A stretch of DNA of 54,898 nt, taken from Oscillospiraceae bacterium (GTDB taxonomy: Bacteria; Bacillota; Clostridia; Oscillospirales; SIG627). The stretch covers positions 1 through 54,898 of the forward strand of contig SVQO01000004.1 in assembly GCA_015065325.1 (NCBI GenBank). Direction: 5' to 3'. Below are positions 6,613 to 14,388 of the stretch, one piece after another; position 1 is the stretch's first letter; every line of letters begins with the position of its first letter. The position numbers and the translations under genes were made by a program. The notes below the pieces were generated by a model that saw nothing but the letters and a program-made list of their open reading frames with translations, ran no database searches and had not been told where the DNA came from.

Positions 6613-7680
6613 TTATAATTCCAACAAAAGTTTGGACGAGGTATTCAAATTCTCAAAGCCGTTCTCACGAACCACCACCAGGTCCTCGATGCGAACCCCG
6701 AATTTCCCCGGCAAATAGATGCCCGGCTCCACGGACATCACCGCGCCGGCAGGAATAACCCCTTCGTAGGAAGGGGAAAAGGAGGGAGCTTCGTGCACCT
6801 GCAAGCCGATTCCGTGACCGGTGCTGTGACCGAAGAAATCTCCGTAACCGGCGGAAGCGATCACGTCTCTGGCGGCGCGGTCCGCCTCTTTTCCGGTCAC
6901 TCCTGCGCGAATGGCACTCAGCGCGGAAAGCTGAGCGGAAAGCACGGTGCCGTAAACCTTTTTCATTTCCTCGTCTGCCTTGCCCAGACAGACGGTTCGG
7001 GTCATATCGGATGCGTAGCCGTCCAGCATACATCCGAAATCCATCGTGATAAAGGTATTCTTTTCAAGGGGCGCGTCGGTAGGAGTTCCATGGGGCAGTG
7101 AGGAACGGGTTCCCGAAACGCAGATGGTATCGAAGCTGGGGCCGGATGCACCGCCCTGCTTCATAAAATATTCCAGTTCCGCTGCAACGGCAAGCTCGGT
7201 TCTTCCCGCCTCGATGCGGGGAAGAATATAGGCAAACGCCGCTTCTGCCAGGCTTTGTGCGGCACGAAGCTTTTTGATCTCCCCTTCCCCTTTTACCTGA
7301 CGCATTTTTTCGATACGATCGGTCAAAGGTGCATATTCCGCCGAAGGATATCTCTCTTTCAATCGGGCAAGGCTGCTGACGGTCATTTCCCGATCCTCAA
7401 AATAAACCGTTTTGATCGCTCGGCTTTGAAGAAAATCGGAAAAAAATTCATGAAATACGTTGGGGTGCAATTCCAATCCCGCGGAAAGCCGTCCTCGACC
7501 TTCGTCGATCTGCGCCATTTCAAAATAACGGGAGTCCAAAAACAGAAAGCTTTTCTCCCGTGTCACGAGAAGCACTCCGTCAGAGGAACGGAAGCCGGTC
7601 AAAAACTGTCTGGAAACGCGAGACAAGATCAGGGCACATTCCCCCGCGGAAAGACTCCGAGAAAACGATTCAAGACTCAT
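6613..7680 (-). CDS. M24 family metallopeptidase (Xaa-Pro aminopeptidase type)
   Basis: A 355-residue protein with an N-terminal creatinase-like domain (about 1-125) and a C-terminal pita-bread peptidase domain. All five metal ligands of the M24 family are visible: Asp in MDFGCMLDG, Asp in YASDMTRT, His in GHGIGLQVHE, Glu in VEPGIY and Glu in RIEDLVVV. It should remove N-terminal residues preceding proline. The ATG at 7680 follows GGGAG and overlaps the yqeG stop as ATGA. A longer open frame upstream is an out-of-context extension over yqeG and was rejected. Confidence 0.9.
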   Translation of the reverse strand: MSLESFSRSLSAGECALILSRVSRQFLTGFRSSDGVLLVTREKSFLFLDSRYFEMAQIDEGRGRLSAGLELHPNVFHEFFSDFLQSRAIKTVYFEDREMTVSSLARLKERYPSAEYAPLTDRIEKMRQVKGEGEIKKLRAAQSLAEAAFAYILPRIEAGRTELAVAAELEYFMKQGGASGPSFDTICVSGTRSSLPHGTPTDAPLEKNTFITMDFGCMLDGYASDMTRTVCLGKADEEMKKVYGTVLSAQLSALSAIRAGVTGKEADRAARDVIASAGYGDFFGHSTGHGIGLQVHEAPSFSPSYEGVIPAGAVMSVEPGIYLPGKFGVRIEDLVVVRENGFENLNTSSKLLLEL

Positions 7681-8186
7681 TTCTTTCTCCCTTGCTTTTT
7701 GTAATAGGCGCGGATAAACGGTTTTTCGATCCTGCGCTTCAATCGAAAAAATCGATTTTCTACCGGCTGAATGGGAGGAACGGTCACCACGGCAACCCCT
7801 GCAAGACGGGCGCAGAGGGCGTCGGTGAGAAGCTGGTCTCCCACCATAAGAAACTCGCTTTTCTTTACTCCGAATTTCTTCATAACCTTTTTCAGACAAC
7901 CGGTCAGAGGCTTATGGGCATCGGGGTTTGCGGAAAACCCAAGCGATGCGTTAAAGCGCTCCACACGGGAGGCGTCGTTGTTGGATACAAAGGCAATGGA
8001 AAAGCCCATATCTCTCAAAGAAAAAAGAAAGGCAGTCAGCTTTTCATCGGGCTCGGGGGTATCGTAGGAAACCAAGGTATTATCAATATCGAAAGCGATG
8101 GCGCGAATTCCCTTTTCGTAATAATCGGAAAAAGGGATATCGTAAACCGTATCGCAGATCAGATCAGGGATCAAAAGATGTTTCAT
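7677..8186 (-). CDS. yqeG: YqeG family HAD IIIA-type phosphatase
   Basis: A 169-residue HAD-superfamily protein. Motif I is FDIDNTLV, with the nucleophile and acid aspartates two apart. Motif II is the serine in VSNN, and motif III/IV is around KPLTGC and MVGDQLLTD. YqeG-type proteins are predicted phosphatases, related to phosphatidylglycerophosphate phosphatases of plants and yeast. The bacterial substrate is not settled. The ATG at 8186 follows AAGGAG; a GTG at 8189 is immediately upstream. It is coupled to the M24 peptidase. Confidence 0.85.
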   Translation of the reverse strand: MKHLLIPDLICDTVYDIPFSDYYEKGIRAIAFDIDNTLVSYDTPEPDEKLTAFLFSLRDMGFSIAFVSNNDASRVERFNASLGFSANPDAHKPLTGCLKKVMKKFGVKKSEFLMVGDQLLTDALCARLAGVAVVTVPPIQPVENRFFRLKRRIEKPFIRAYYKKQGRKK

Positions 8187-8214
8187 CACGCTCTCCTTTG
8201 CTTACTTTGCAAAA

Positions 8215-8243
8215 AGTATATCACAAAGAATGCGCCGTGAAAA
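8215..8243 (-). promoter_or_regulatory. Possible promoter of yqeG-pepP
   Basis: TTTTCA (8243-8238) and TATACT (8220-8215) on the minus strand, 17-bp spacer, directly upstream of the yqeG ribosome-binding site. The -35 is weak. Confidence 0.4.
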
Positions 8244-8251
8244 GTCTTTTT

Positions 8252-8977
8252 TCAGTTTTGTGCCGAAATTTCCTTTTTCAGTCTGGCAATGATCTTCTTT
8301 TCCAAACGGGAAATATAGGACTGGCTGATCCCCATACGATCGGCAACCTCCTTTTGTGTCAGCTCCTTTTGACCCAAAAGTCCAAAGCGCATCACGATAA
8401 TATCCCGATCTCGGGAAGAAAGCTTTTTCAACGCCGAAAACAAAAGACGAAAATCCTCCTCTCGCTCCAGCTCCCGATGGATCTCCTCACCGTCGGTACC
8501 CAAAATATCTCCCAAAAGCAATTCGTTCCCGTCAAAATCCACGTTCAGCGGCTCGTCGATGGAGATCTCGTTTTTGCGGGTACTGAGCTTGCGCAGGAAC
8601 ATCAAAATTTCATTTTCCACGCACTTGGAGCAGTAGGTGGCAAGCTTGATATTCTTATCCGCACGGAAGCTGGTCACGCCCTTCATCAATCCGATGGTGC
8701 CGATGGAGATCAGGTCCTCCATTCCCACACCCGAATTTTCAAATTTTTTGGCAATATAGACCACCAGACGCAAATTGTGTTCCACCAAAAGATTGCGATG
8801 ATACTCCGTCTTTTCTCCGCGGGTCATTGCCTCGATACACTCTCGCTCCCGTTCTCCGTCCAGCGGCGGCGGTAATTCATCGGACCCGTTGATGTAAAAG
8901 ATCTCCCCTTGAGGATCGATCCCAAGCTCTCCAAAAAACGCCCGCAGGCGGCAAAACAAAATCGACAAGATCGCCAT
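8252..8977 (-). CDS. sigE: RNA polymerase sporulation sigma-E factor precursor
   Basis: A 241-residue group-3/4-like sigma-70 protein closely resembling pro-sigma-E. Residues 1 to about 28 form the amphipathic, membrane-tethering prosequence ending at FYI-NGSDELPPPL, where SpoIIGA cuts after septation. Region 2 includes NLRLVVYIAKKFEN, DLISIGTIGLMKG and ATYCSKCVENEI. Region 4 ends in the helix-turn-helix VADRMGISQSYISRLEK. After processing it directs early mother-cell transcription during sporulation. It lies 13 bp downstream of spoIIGA, the classical order; sigG, which often follows, is absent here. Confidence 0.96.
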   Translation of the reverse strand: MAILSILFCRLRAFFGELGIDPQGEIFYINGSDELPPPLDGERERECIEAMTRGEKTEYHRNLLVEHNLRLVVYIAKKFENSGVGMEDLISIGTIGLMKGVTSFRADKNIKLATYCSKCVENEILMFLRKLSTRKNEISIDEPLNVDFDGNELLLGDILGTDGEEIHRELEREEDFRLLFSALKKLSSRDRDIIVMRFGLLGQKELTQKEVADRMGISQSYISRLEKKIIARLKKEISAQN

Positions 8978-8990
8978 AGCAAAAACCTCC

Positions 8991-9824
8991 TTATATCACC
9001 GAAAGCGGTACCAGACAGGGACAGCCGCCAAAGCCGCCTCGCGAAAAGTCCAGTGCTATTAAAACGTCCCGCTCCTCTTTATTCTTTTTTCGTCTTCCTC
9101 CCGTGATCACCTGAACCCGCTCAGGAAGAAAAGCAAGCAGATCACGGCTTCCGCCCACACTTCGAATGGGAACGCATACCAGCCTTTCCTCGCCCGAAAG
9201 CTCTCCCAGCTCCATTTTTCGGATAAATTCCCGAGGCAAGAGCGGTTCAGCGTATTCGGCTTTCAACAGTAAAACCGGCCTACCCGCATCGGGATCCCGA
9301 AGTAAGAGTCCCGAGTCCACCAAACCGAAATAGTGCTCACATCTGCCGCCGTACGTAATACTGAGACTGACCACCGCGGTTTCCAGCTTTTGGTGAATAT
9401 GCTTTCCCCATAAAGAATAGATCCCCACCCCCAGCAAAACCGAACCGCATAGAACGCCCAAGCCAAGCCTCGACGCGCTTCCCCGAGGTAAAACGTAAAA
9501 GGAGATCACCTCTGCCGCGCCGCCCAAAAAAACTGCACCTGCAAAGGAAAACAAAGCAGGCTTAACCCATCTTCGCGGATGGCGTATCCCGAAGCAAAGA
9601 GCAATCATCCCCGCAAATACGAGAACAGATGACAGAACGGTCATAACGGGACCTGCCTGCAGCAGGACAAGGCCCGTAGAAAACAAAGCCCCCACGGCAG
9701 ATGCCAGAGACAAGCGCCAAAAGGACACCTTGCGGGAGGCAGAAAGCGCTCCGATGGCAAGAGAGACCAGATCCATCAGAAAATTGGTAAGAAAATACCG
9801 ATCAACGTAAAAAATCTCATTCAT
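8991..9824 (-). CDS. spoIIGA: Sigma-E processing peptidase SpoIIGA
   Basis: A 277-residue membrane aspartic peptidase. The N-terminal half has about five membrane helices (first at residues 7-25), and the C-terminal half is the cytoplasmic protease domain. The catalytic aspartate sits in LVDSGLLLRDP (Asp170), where the family usually has DSGN or DTGN, so the residue after Gly is changed. The ATG at 9824 follows GGAGG by 8 bp. It cleaves the pro-sigma-E encoded immediately downstream. Its presence implies an endospore former. Confidence 0.9.
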   Translation of the reverse strand: MNEIFYVDRYFLTNFLMDLVSLAIGALSASRKVSFWRLSLASAVGALFSTGLVLLQAGPVMTVLSSVLVFAGMIALCFGIRHPRRWVKPALFSFAGAVFLGGAAEVISFYVLPRGSASRLGLGVLCGSVLLGVGIYSLWGKHIHQKLETAVVSLSITYGGRCEHYFGLVDSGLLLRDPDAGRPVLLLKAEYAEPLLPREFIRKMELGELSGEERLVCVPIRSVGGSRDLLAFLPERVQVITGGRRKKNKEERDVLIALDFSRGGFGGCPCLVPLSVI

Positions 9825-9950
9825 ATTCAATTCCTCCGTCAATCAGTATAAACAAGTTCTCCTCTCTTTTTTGTCGAAAGCGGGTCGATGTCATAACGAA
9901 AAAGGAATGTCTCCATTTGTAATCCATATCTGCAAAAGCGTTGAAGCACC

Positions 9951-9979
9951 TTGATTTTTCCAAAAAATTCGGATAAAAT
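9951..9979 (+). promoter_or_regulatory. Promoter of ldh
   Basis: TTGATT (9951-9956) and TAAAAT (9974-9979) with 17-bp spacing, about 43 bp before the ldh start. The region 9825-9950 is the shared divergent upstream of spoIIGA; I see no clear Spo0A box by eye. Confidence 0.6.
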
Positions 9980-10021
9980 GATATCGTAGAAAATTTGTTT
10001 TGCAAAGTAAGGAGAAACAAC

Positions 10022-10972
10022 ATGAGCAAGAAAATTACCATCCTCGGTGTCGGAAACGTAGGTGCTACCGTAGCTTACACCTTGACTCAAAACAGCCTCG
10101 CTTCCGAGATCGTGCTGATCGATATCAATCGTGCCAAAGCAGAAGGCGAAGCTATGGATATCATTCACGGTGCCCCCTTCTCCACCCCCTTGAACATTTT
10201 CGCAGGGGATTATTCCGATGCGGCAGGCTCGGACATCGTGATCATCACCTCCGGTATCGGCAGAAAGCCCGGCCAGTCCCGTTTGGAGCTGGCAAGCATC
10301 AATACCAAGCTGATGAGCGAGATCGCTCCCAAGATCGCAAGCTACTGTCCCAACGCGGTCTATATCATCGTCAGCAACCCCGTTGACATCCTCACCTACG
10401 CCTTTATCAAGTATTCCGGTCTCCCCGCAAGCCAGGTCATCGGCAGCGGCACTATGCTGGATACCTCCCGTCTCCGCAGTCTGGTATCCAACCGACTCTC
10501 TATCAGTGCAAAGAACATTCACGCATACGTATTCGGCGAGCACGGTGACTCCTCCACCTTCCCTTGGAGCGTTACCAGCGTGATCGGTATGGACTTCAAG
10601 CAGTATTGCCGCAACATTCACCACTACACCGAAGAACAGACCGAGGTCTTTCTGCGCGGCGTGGAAAAGGACGTAAGAGACGCGGGCGGCGAGATCATCA
10701 AGAGAAAGGGTGCGACCTATTACGCAGTTTCCACCTGTGTTGCCACCATCGTGAAGGCGATCTACTCCTCCAACAACTCCGTTCTCACCGTTTCCTGCCT
10801 GGCACATAACCGCTACGGCATCAAAGAGGACGTGTGCCTGTCCCTGCCCTGTATTCTCGGCCCCAAGGGAATCCTCCGCGAGGTAGATCCTCCTTTGCTG
10901 CCCGACGAACTGAAGGACGTTCAGAACAGTGCAAAGGTTCTCCGCCAGACCCTGGACAGCGTTGGTCTGTAA
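10022..10972 (+). CDS. ldh: L-lactate dehydrogenase (2-hydroxyacid dehydrogenase of the LDH/MDH family)
   Basis: A 316-residue NAD-dependent dehydrogenase. It shows the Rossmann GVGNVG (9-14), NAD-binding Asp34, NPVD (119-122), Arg150 in the LDTSRLR block and the catalytic GEHGDS with His174. The length and GEHGDS block fit the LDH clade. At the substrate-specificity position the loop reads GRKPGQSR, with Arg81 where typical LDHs have Gln and malate dehydrogenases have Arg, so malate activity is possible. The ATG follows AAGGAG. It is monocistronic, with its own promoter and terminator. Confidence 0.85.
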   Translation: MSKKITILGVGNVGATVAYTLTQNSLASEIVLIDINRAKAEGEAMDIIHGAPFSTPLNIFAGDYSDAAGSDIVIITSGIGRKPGQSRLELASINTKLMSEIAPKIASYCPNAVYIIVSNPVDILTYAFIKYSGLPASQVIGSGTMLDTSRLRSLVSNRLSISAKNIHAYVFGEHGDSSTFPWSVTSVIGMDFKQYCRNIHHYTEEQTEVFLRGVEKDVRDAGGEIIKRKGATYYAVSTCVATIVKAIYSSNNSVLTVSCLAHNRYGIKEDVCLSLPCILGPKGILREVDPPLLPDELKDVQNSAKVLRQTLDSVGL

Positions 10973-10979
10973 AAAATTC

Positions 10980-11025
10980 AAAAACAAAAAAGAGTGCGAA
11001 AAAATTCGCACTCTTTTTTGTTTTT
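10980..11025. terminator. Bidirectional terminator
   Basis: A 21-bp perfect inverted repeat (10980-11000 and 11005-11025) with a 4-base loop between the convergent ldh and lipoprotein genes. A and T tracts lie on both sides. Confidence 0.9.
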
Positions 11026-11028
11026 CGT

Positions 11029-11787
11029 TTACTTCTCGGTTCTTTGAAGCATACAATTTGTCATTCCCCATACTTCGGCTGCAGAAGAACTTTCAAATAC
11101 GATTTTCAGATCCTGAATTCCCGTCACGTCAACTTTGATATCAAAAGGACGACCATACACGTCGATATTCGTTTTTGAATAAAGCAATGAATTATCACCG
11201 TAGATTTTGACGGCGCCTACATTTTCAGCTTTATGATCTGAGCGCATAAACACGGTTGCCGTAAACTGATTATACAAATATTTGACATCGTAAATTGCTT
11301 CCGTTTTGCTATTGTAGTGGGACTTAACAACACAATTAACATATTCATTCCCAAAATTGTCGCTTGCTTCCTTCATATGGGAATAGCCATGTGATGACTT
11401 GTATGGTTTCAAATTATACAAATCAACCGGAGCAAAGCTTTGATAATAATCACTCTTTTCCAAAAGCGATTCATTGTCCGGATATTTCTGTAATGCCTTT
11501 CGAATCACCGACAAAGCCTCCTGATAATCCGTGTAGCTTTTAAATACAGACTCTGCTTCTTCTATTTTTTCTGCAACGTATTCGGATTCCGACTTTCCCG
11601 AGGGTTTCTTTTTTTCTTCGGTCTGAACTTCGTAATCCTCCTCTTTCTCTTCCGCAGCATCGTCAGAGTTTCGTTCCTCGGTCGTTTGGTCCTCCGGATC
11701 CTCTTTCTTTGAGATGGAAATCTGTCCGCAGGAAGCACAGACCAAAAGCATAGCACTTACAAGAAGTAATGTGAGAATACGTTTCAT
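11029..11787 (-). CDS. Lipoprotein with C-terminal NPCBM/NEW2-like domain
   Basis: A 252-residue exported protein. It has a basic and hydrophobic N-terminus, a lipobox-like CASC with Cys20, then a low-complexity Glu/Lys/Asp-rich linker (about 26-70). A short helical TPR-like stretch follows (75-115). The C-terminal beta domain (about 140-250) resembles NPCBM/NEW2 carbohydrate-binding modules. It probably sits on the outer face of the membrane and may bind sugars; the partner is unknown. It starts 19 bp after the zinc-ribbon membrane protein gene, with GGAGGGG, and is probably in the same operon. Confidence 0.7.
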   Translation of the reverse strand: MKRILTLLLVSAMLLVCASCGQISISKKEDPEDQTTEERNSDDAAEEKEEDYEVQTEEKKKPSGKSESEYVAEKIEEAESVFKSYTDYQEALSVIRKALQKYPDNESLLEKSDYYQSFAPVDLYNLKPYKSSHGYSHMKEASDNFGNEYVNCVVKSHYNSKTEAIYDVKYLYNQFTATVFMRSDHKAENVGAVKIYGDNSLLYSKTNIDVYGRPFDIKVDVTGIQDLKIVFESSSAAEVWGMTNCMLQRTEK

Positions 11788-11806
11788 CGCAACCCCTCCA
11801 TTTTTA

Positions 11807-12253
11807 TTAGTTAAAGCAATGAAACTTTAAATATTCCAATTCTTTCACGCGTTTTTTCTGGTTATTCATCGCAACAAAGCCACCGATGAGGAAGCCGATC
11901 GCAGCAAAAGCAGTGCCAAACGTAATCGGCGCAAATACAATTCCTCCCAACGCAGAACCCGACATTTGGTTATACAGATAGAAAAACAATGCTGCCGCAA
12001 TACCGGCTAACACAAATAGAAAAATGTGGCTGCTCTTATTTTTTTTGATTTCCTCCTCCAAATTCGGAATGTTGCGGAATTTCGTCCCGCAATCGGCGCA
12101 AAACCAAAAATTGCGATGGGTATTGGAAAATCTGGTAGTAGATACAGCACCGTGATGGGCTGTTACTCCTCCCGAAACACTGGATTCCGTAGAAATGGAA
12201 ATGTTGTGTGATTTGCAATTCGGGCAATGAAGACCTGTTCTTTGTTCGCTCAT
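11807..12253 (-). CDS. Zinc-ribbon membrane protein
   Basis: A 148-residue protein. Two Cys pairs, CPNC (10-13) and CADC (52-55), bracket a Ser/His-rich insert and form a zinc ribbon. Two hydrophobic segments follow (about 74-92 and 98-125), then a basic C-terminal tail. It is probably an inner-membrane protein with a cytoplasmic ribbon; I do not recognise a family function. The ATG at 12253 follows AAGGAG. It is divergent from an XRE regulator gene across a shared promoter region, and is probably controlled by it. Confidence 0.6.
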   Translation of the reverse strand: MSEQRTGLHCPNCKSHNISISTESSVSGGVTAHHGAVSTTRFSNTHRNFWFCADCGTKFRNIPNLEEEIKKNKSSHIFLFVLAGIAAALFFYLYNQMSGSALGGIVFAPITFGTAFAAIGFLIGGFVAMNNQKKRVKELEYLKFHCFN

Positions 12254-12320
12254 TTTTTTGCTCCTTTTGATGATGTTTTTTTCTTTCGGCATTTTTCGAC
12301 ACCCGCCGAAAGTTTTCTTG

Positions 12321-12349
12321 ATTATACCCTATAAGTTGTATTTTGTCAA
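12321..12349 (-). promoter_or_regulatory. Promoter of the zinc-ribbon/lipoprotein operon
   Basis: Minus-strand TTGACA (12349-12344) and TATAAT (12326-12321) with a 17-bp spacer: full consensus, so a repressor is expected to hold it down. Confidence 0.85.
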
Positions 12350-12385
12350 CCCTGAAATTTTATTTATGATTATAACTTTATGGGT
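12326..12385. promoter_or_regulatory. Candidate operator: spaced inverted repeat between divergent genes
   Basis: ACCCTATAAGTT (12326-12337) and AACTTTATGGGT (12374-12385) are inverted copies matching at 9 of 12 positions. They flank the minus-strand -35 and lie in front of the XRE gene. One copy covers the spacer of the minus-strand promoter. Binding by the neighbouring XRE protein is inferred. Confidence 0.4.
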
Positions 12386-12419
12386 TAAAATATTGAAAAA
12401 TACGAAATGAGGTGAGCGT

Positions 12420-12752
12420 GTGGATTGGACTTTGATCGGAAAACGCATCAGAACGCAACGGGAATACTTAGGCTATACCCGCGAGGCTTTTGCCGAAAAA
12501 ATCGAAGTGACTCCAAAGTTTTGCTCCGATATCGAGCTGGGGGTCAAAGGGATGTCCGTCCCCACCCTATGCCGCATTTCCAAGGTATTAAACCTCTCGA
12601 CAGATTACATCCTTTTCGGATCGGAGGACAGTGAAGAAAGCAAGCCTTGTCTTGAAATGCTGCGCCAATGTCCGAAGGACAAGAAGCATCATCTCGAAGA
12701 AATCATCAAAGTATTTCTTCTGGCAATTCAAAACAAAACGGAAAATCAGTAG
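12420..12752 (+). CDS. XRE-family helix-turn-helix regulator
   Basis: A 110-residue protein whose first 65 residues are a Cro/CI-type HTH domain (LIGKRIRTQREYLGYTRE, recognition helix near TPKFCSDIELG) ending in STDYILFG. The remainder is a short helical tail. It starts with GTG at 12420 after GAGGTGAGC. It probably controls itself and the divergent zinc-ribbon/lipoprotein operon through the inverted repeat between them. A similar XRE/zinc-ribbon pair lies at 36 kb. Confidence 0.85.
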   Translation: MDWTLIGKRIRTQREYLGYTREAFAEKIEVTPKFCSDIELGVKGMSVPTLCRISKVLNLSTDYILFGSEDSEESKPCLEMLRQCPKDKKHHLEEIIKVFLLAIQNKTENQ

Positions 12753-12778
12753 AGCGTGTACGAAACACGCTCTTTTTT
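12751..12778 (+). terminator. Intrinsic terminator of the XRE gene
   Basis: AGAGCGTGT (12751-12759) pairs with ACACGCTCT (12765-12773) and is followed by TTTTT. It overlaps the stop codon. Confidence 0.88.
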
Positions 12779-12814
12779 CTTAGCATATTTTTTTATTTTT
12801 TTCTGCTTTTACAG

Positions 12815-12843
12815 TTGAAATGTGGGAGAATTTATATTATAAT
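12815..12843 (+). promoter_or_regulatory. Promoter of the DUF1846-galE-VanY operon
   Basis: TTGAAA (12815-12820) and TATAAT (12838-12843) with 17-bp spacing, 43 bp before the DUF1846 start. Confidence 0.75.
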
Positions 12844-12886
12844 AAACCTTGAATTTTGTTGAAAAAACAGAAACGGAGCAAAAGGT

Positions 12887-14371
12887 ATGCTGAAAATCGG
12901 TTTTGACAATGAAAAATATCTAACCCTGCAATCCGAACGCATCAAGGAACGCATCGGGCAATTCGGAGGAAAGCTTTATCTGGAATTCGGAGGAAAGCTC
13001 TTCGACGACTTTCACGCCGCACGCGTTCTCCCCGGATTTCAACCCGACAGCAAGATCCGTATGCTGATGCAGTTGAAGGAGGAAGCCGAGATCGTTTTGG
13101 TCATCAATGCCTACGACATTGAAAAGAATAAGGTCCGCGGAGATCTGGGAATTACTTACGAGCAGGACTCGCTCCGACTCATCGACGCATTCCGCGGCTG
13201 CGGTCTTTTCGTAGGCAGCGTGGTACTGACTCGATTTGCAGGACAGACATCCGCCATCAAATTCCGTCAGAAATTGGAAACTCTGGGAATCCGCGTCTTT
13301 CAGCATTACACCATTGAAGGGTACCCCGAGGATATTCAGAAGGTCATCAGCGACGAGGGCTACGGCAAGAACGAGTACATTCAAACAGAAAGAAGCCTCG
13401 TTGTGGTTACCGCTCCCGGTCCCGGCAGCGGAAAAATGGCCGTATGTCTTTCCCAGCTCTACCACGATAACCTGATGGGAATCAAGGCAGGCTATGCAAA
13501 ATTCGAGACCTTCCCCATTTGGAATTTACCTCTAAATCACCCCGTCAATCTGGCTTACGAGGCAGCAACTGCCGATCTGAACGACGTGAATATGCTGGAC
13601 CCCTTTCATTTGGAGGCTTACGGCGAGACCACCGTCAACTACAACCGCGACGTAGAGATCTTCCCCGTTGTACGGGCAATGTTTGAAAAGATCTACGGCA
13701 CTTCCCCCTACAAATCTCCTACGGATATGGGCGTCAATATGGCGGGCTACTGCATCACCGATGACAACGCTTGCAGAAAGGCAAGTCAGAATGAGATCAT
13801 CCGTCGGTATTTTACCGCCGAATGCGATAAGAGAAAAGGAAACAGTGCAGACGTTACCATCTCCAAGCTCAAGCTTTTGATGACCCAGGCAGGAATTGCT
13901 CCCGAGGATCGCGCCTTTGCGCAGGCTGCAAGAGATAAAAAAGAAGAGACGGGTCAACCCGCCGCTTCCCTTCAGCTTCCCGACGGCAGGATCGTGGTCG
14001 GAAAGACCTCCAAGCTCTTGGGCGCTTCCTCTGCCCTTTTGCTAAACGCGCTGAAGGCGCTTGCGGGAATCGACAAGGAAGTAGATCTGATCTCCCGCGA
14101 GGTCATTGAGCCCGTACAGGATCTGAAAACCAAGTATCTGGGCAATCACAATCCCAGACTCCACACCAACGAGGTACTGATCGCGCTTTCCATTGCGGCG
14201 GCACACGACGAAAATGCAAAGTGTGCCTTCGATCATCTTCCTCTGTTGAGAGGCTGTGAGGCGCACTCCACCGTAATCCTCACCGAGATTGACGCGGGCA
14301 TTTTCAGAAAGCTGGGAATGAATCTGACCTGCGACCCCGAATACCAAACGAAAAAACTATTCCACAATTAA
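12887..14371 (+). CDS. DUF1846 domain-containing protein
   Basis: A 494-residue cytoplasmic protein of the widespread DUF1846 family at its normal length. It begins with KIGFDNEKYL and contains a P-loop-like APGPGSGKMA around residue 180, plus conserved stretches such as FPIWNLPLNHPVNLAYEAAT and NHNPRLHTNEVL. A nucleotide-binding role is suggested by the P-loop-like element, but the biochemical function is unassigned to my knowledge. It is first in an operon with galE (17-bp gap) and a VanY-type carboxypeptidase, which hints at envelope or sugar metabolism. Confidence 0.88.
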   Translation: MLKIGFDNEKYLTLQSERIKERIGQFGGKLYLEFGGKLFDDFHAARVLPGFQPDSKIRMLMQLKEEAEIVLVINAYDIEKNKVRGDLGITYEQDSLRLIDAFRGCGLFVGSVVLTRFAGQTSAIKFRQKLETLGIRVFQHYTIEGYPEDIQKVISDEGYGKNEYIQTERSLVVVTAPGPGSGKMAVCLSQLYHDNLMGIKAGYAKFETFPIWNLPLNHPVNLAYEAATADLNDVNMLDPFHLEAYGETTVNYNRDVEIFPVVRAMFEKIYGTSPYKSPTDMGVNMAGYCITDDNACRKASQNEIIRRYFTAECDKRKGNSADVTISKLKLLMTQAGIAPEDRAFAQAARDKKEETGQPAASLQLPDGRIVVGKTSKLLGASSALLLNALKALAGIDKEVDLISREVIEPVQDLKTKYLGNHNPRLHTNEVLIALSIAAAHDENAKCAFDHLPLLRGCEAHSTVILTEIDAGIFRKLGMNLTCDPEYQTKKLFHN

Positions 14372-14388
14372 GTATAAAGGAGCATCTT

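Noticed and set aside
7681..7899. N-terminal extension of the M24 peptidase by 73 codons
   Set aside because: It lies within yqeG, is Arg/Ser-rich and has no RBS. ATG at 7680 with GGGAG and ATGA coupling is better.
9839..11071. A 410-codon minus-strand open frame over ldh
   Set aside because: ldh has all catalytic motifs, a promoter and an RBS; the opposite frame has no domain and runs through the terminator.
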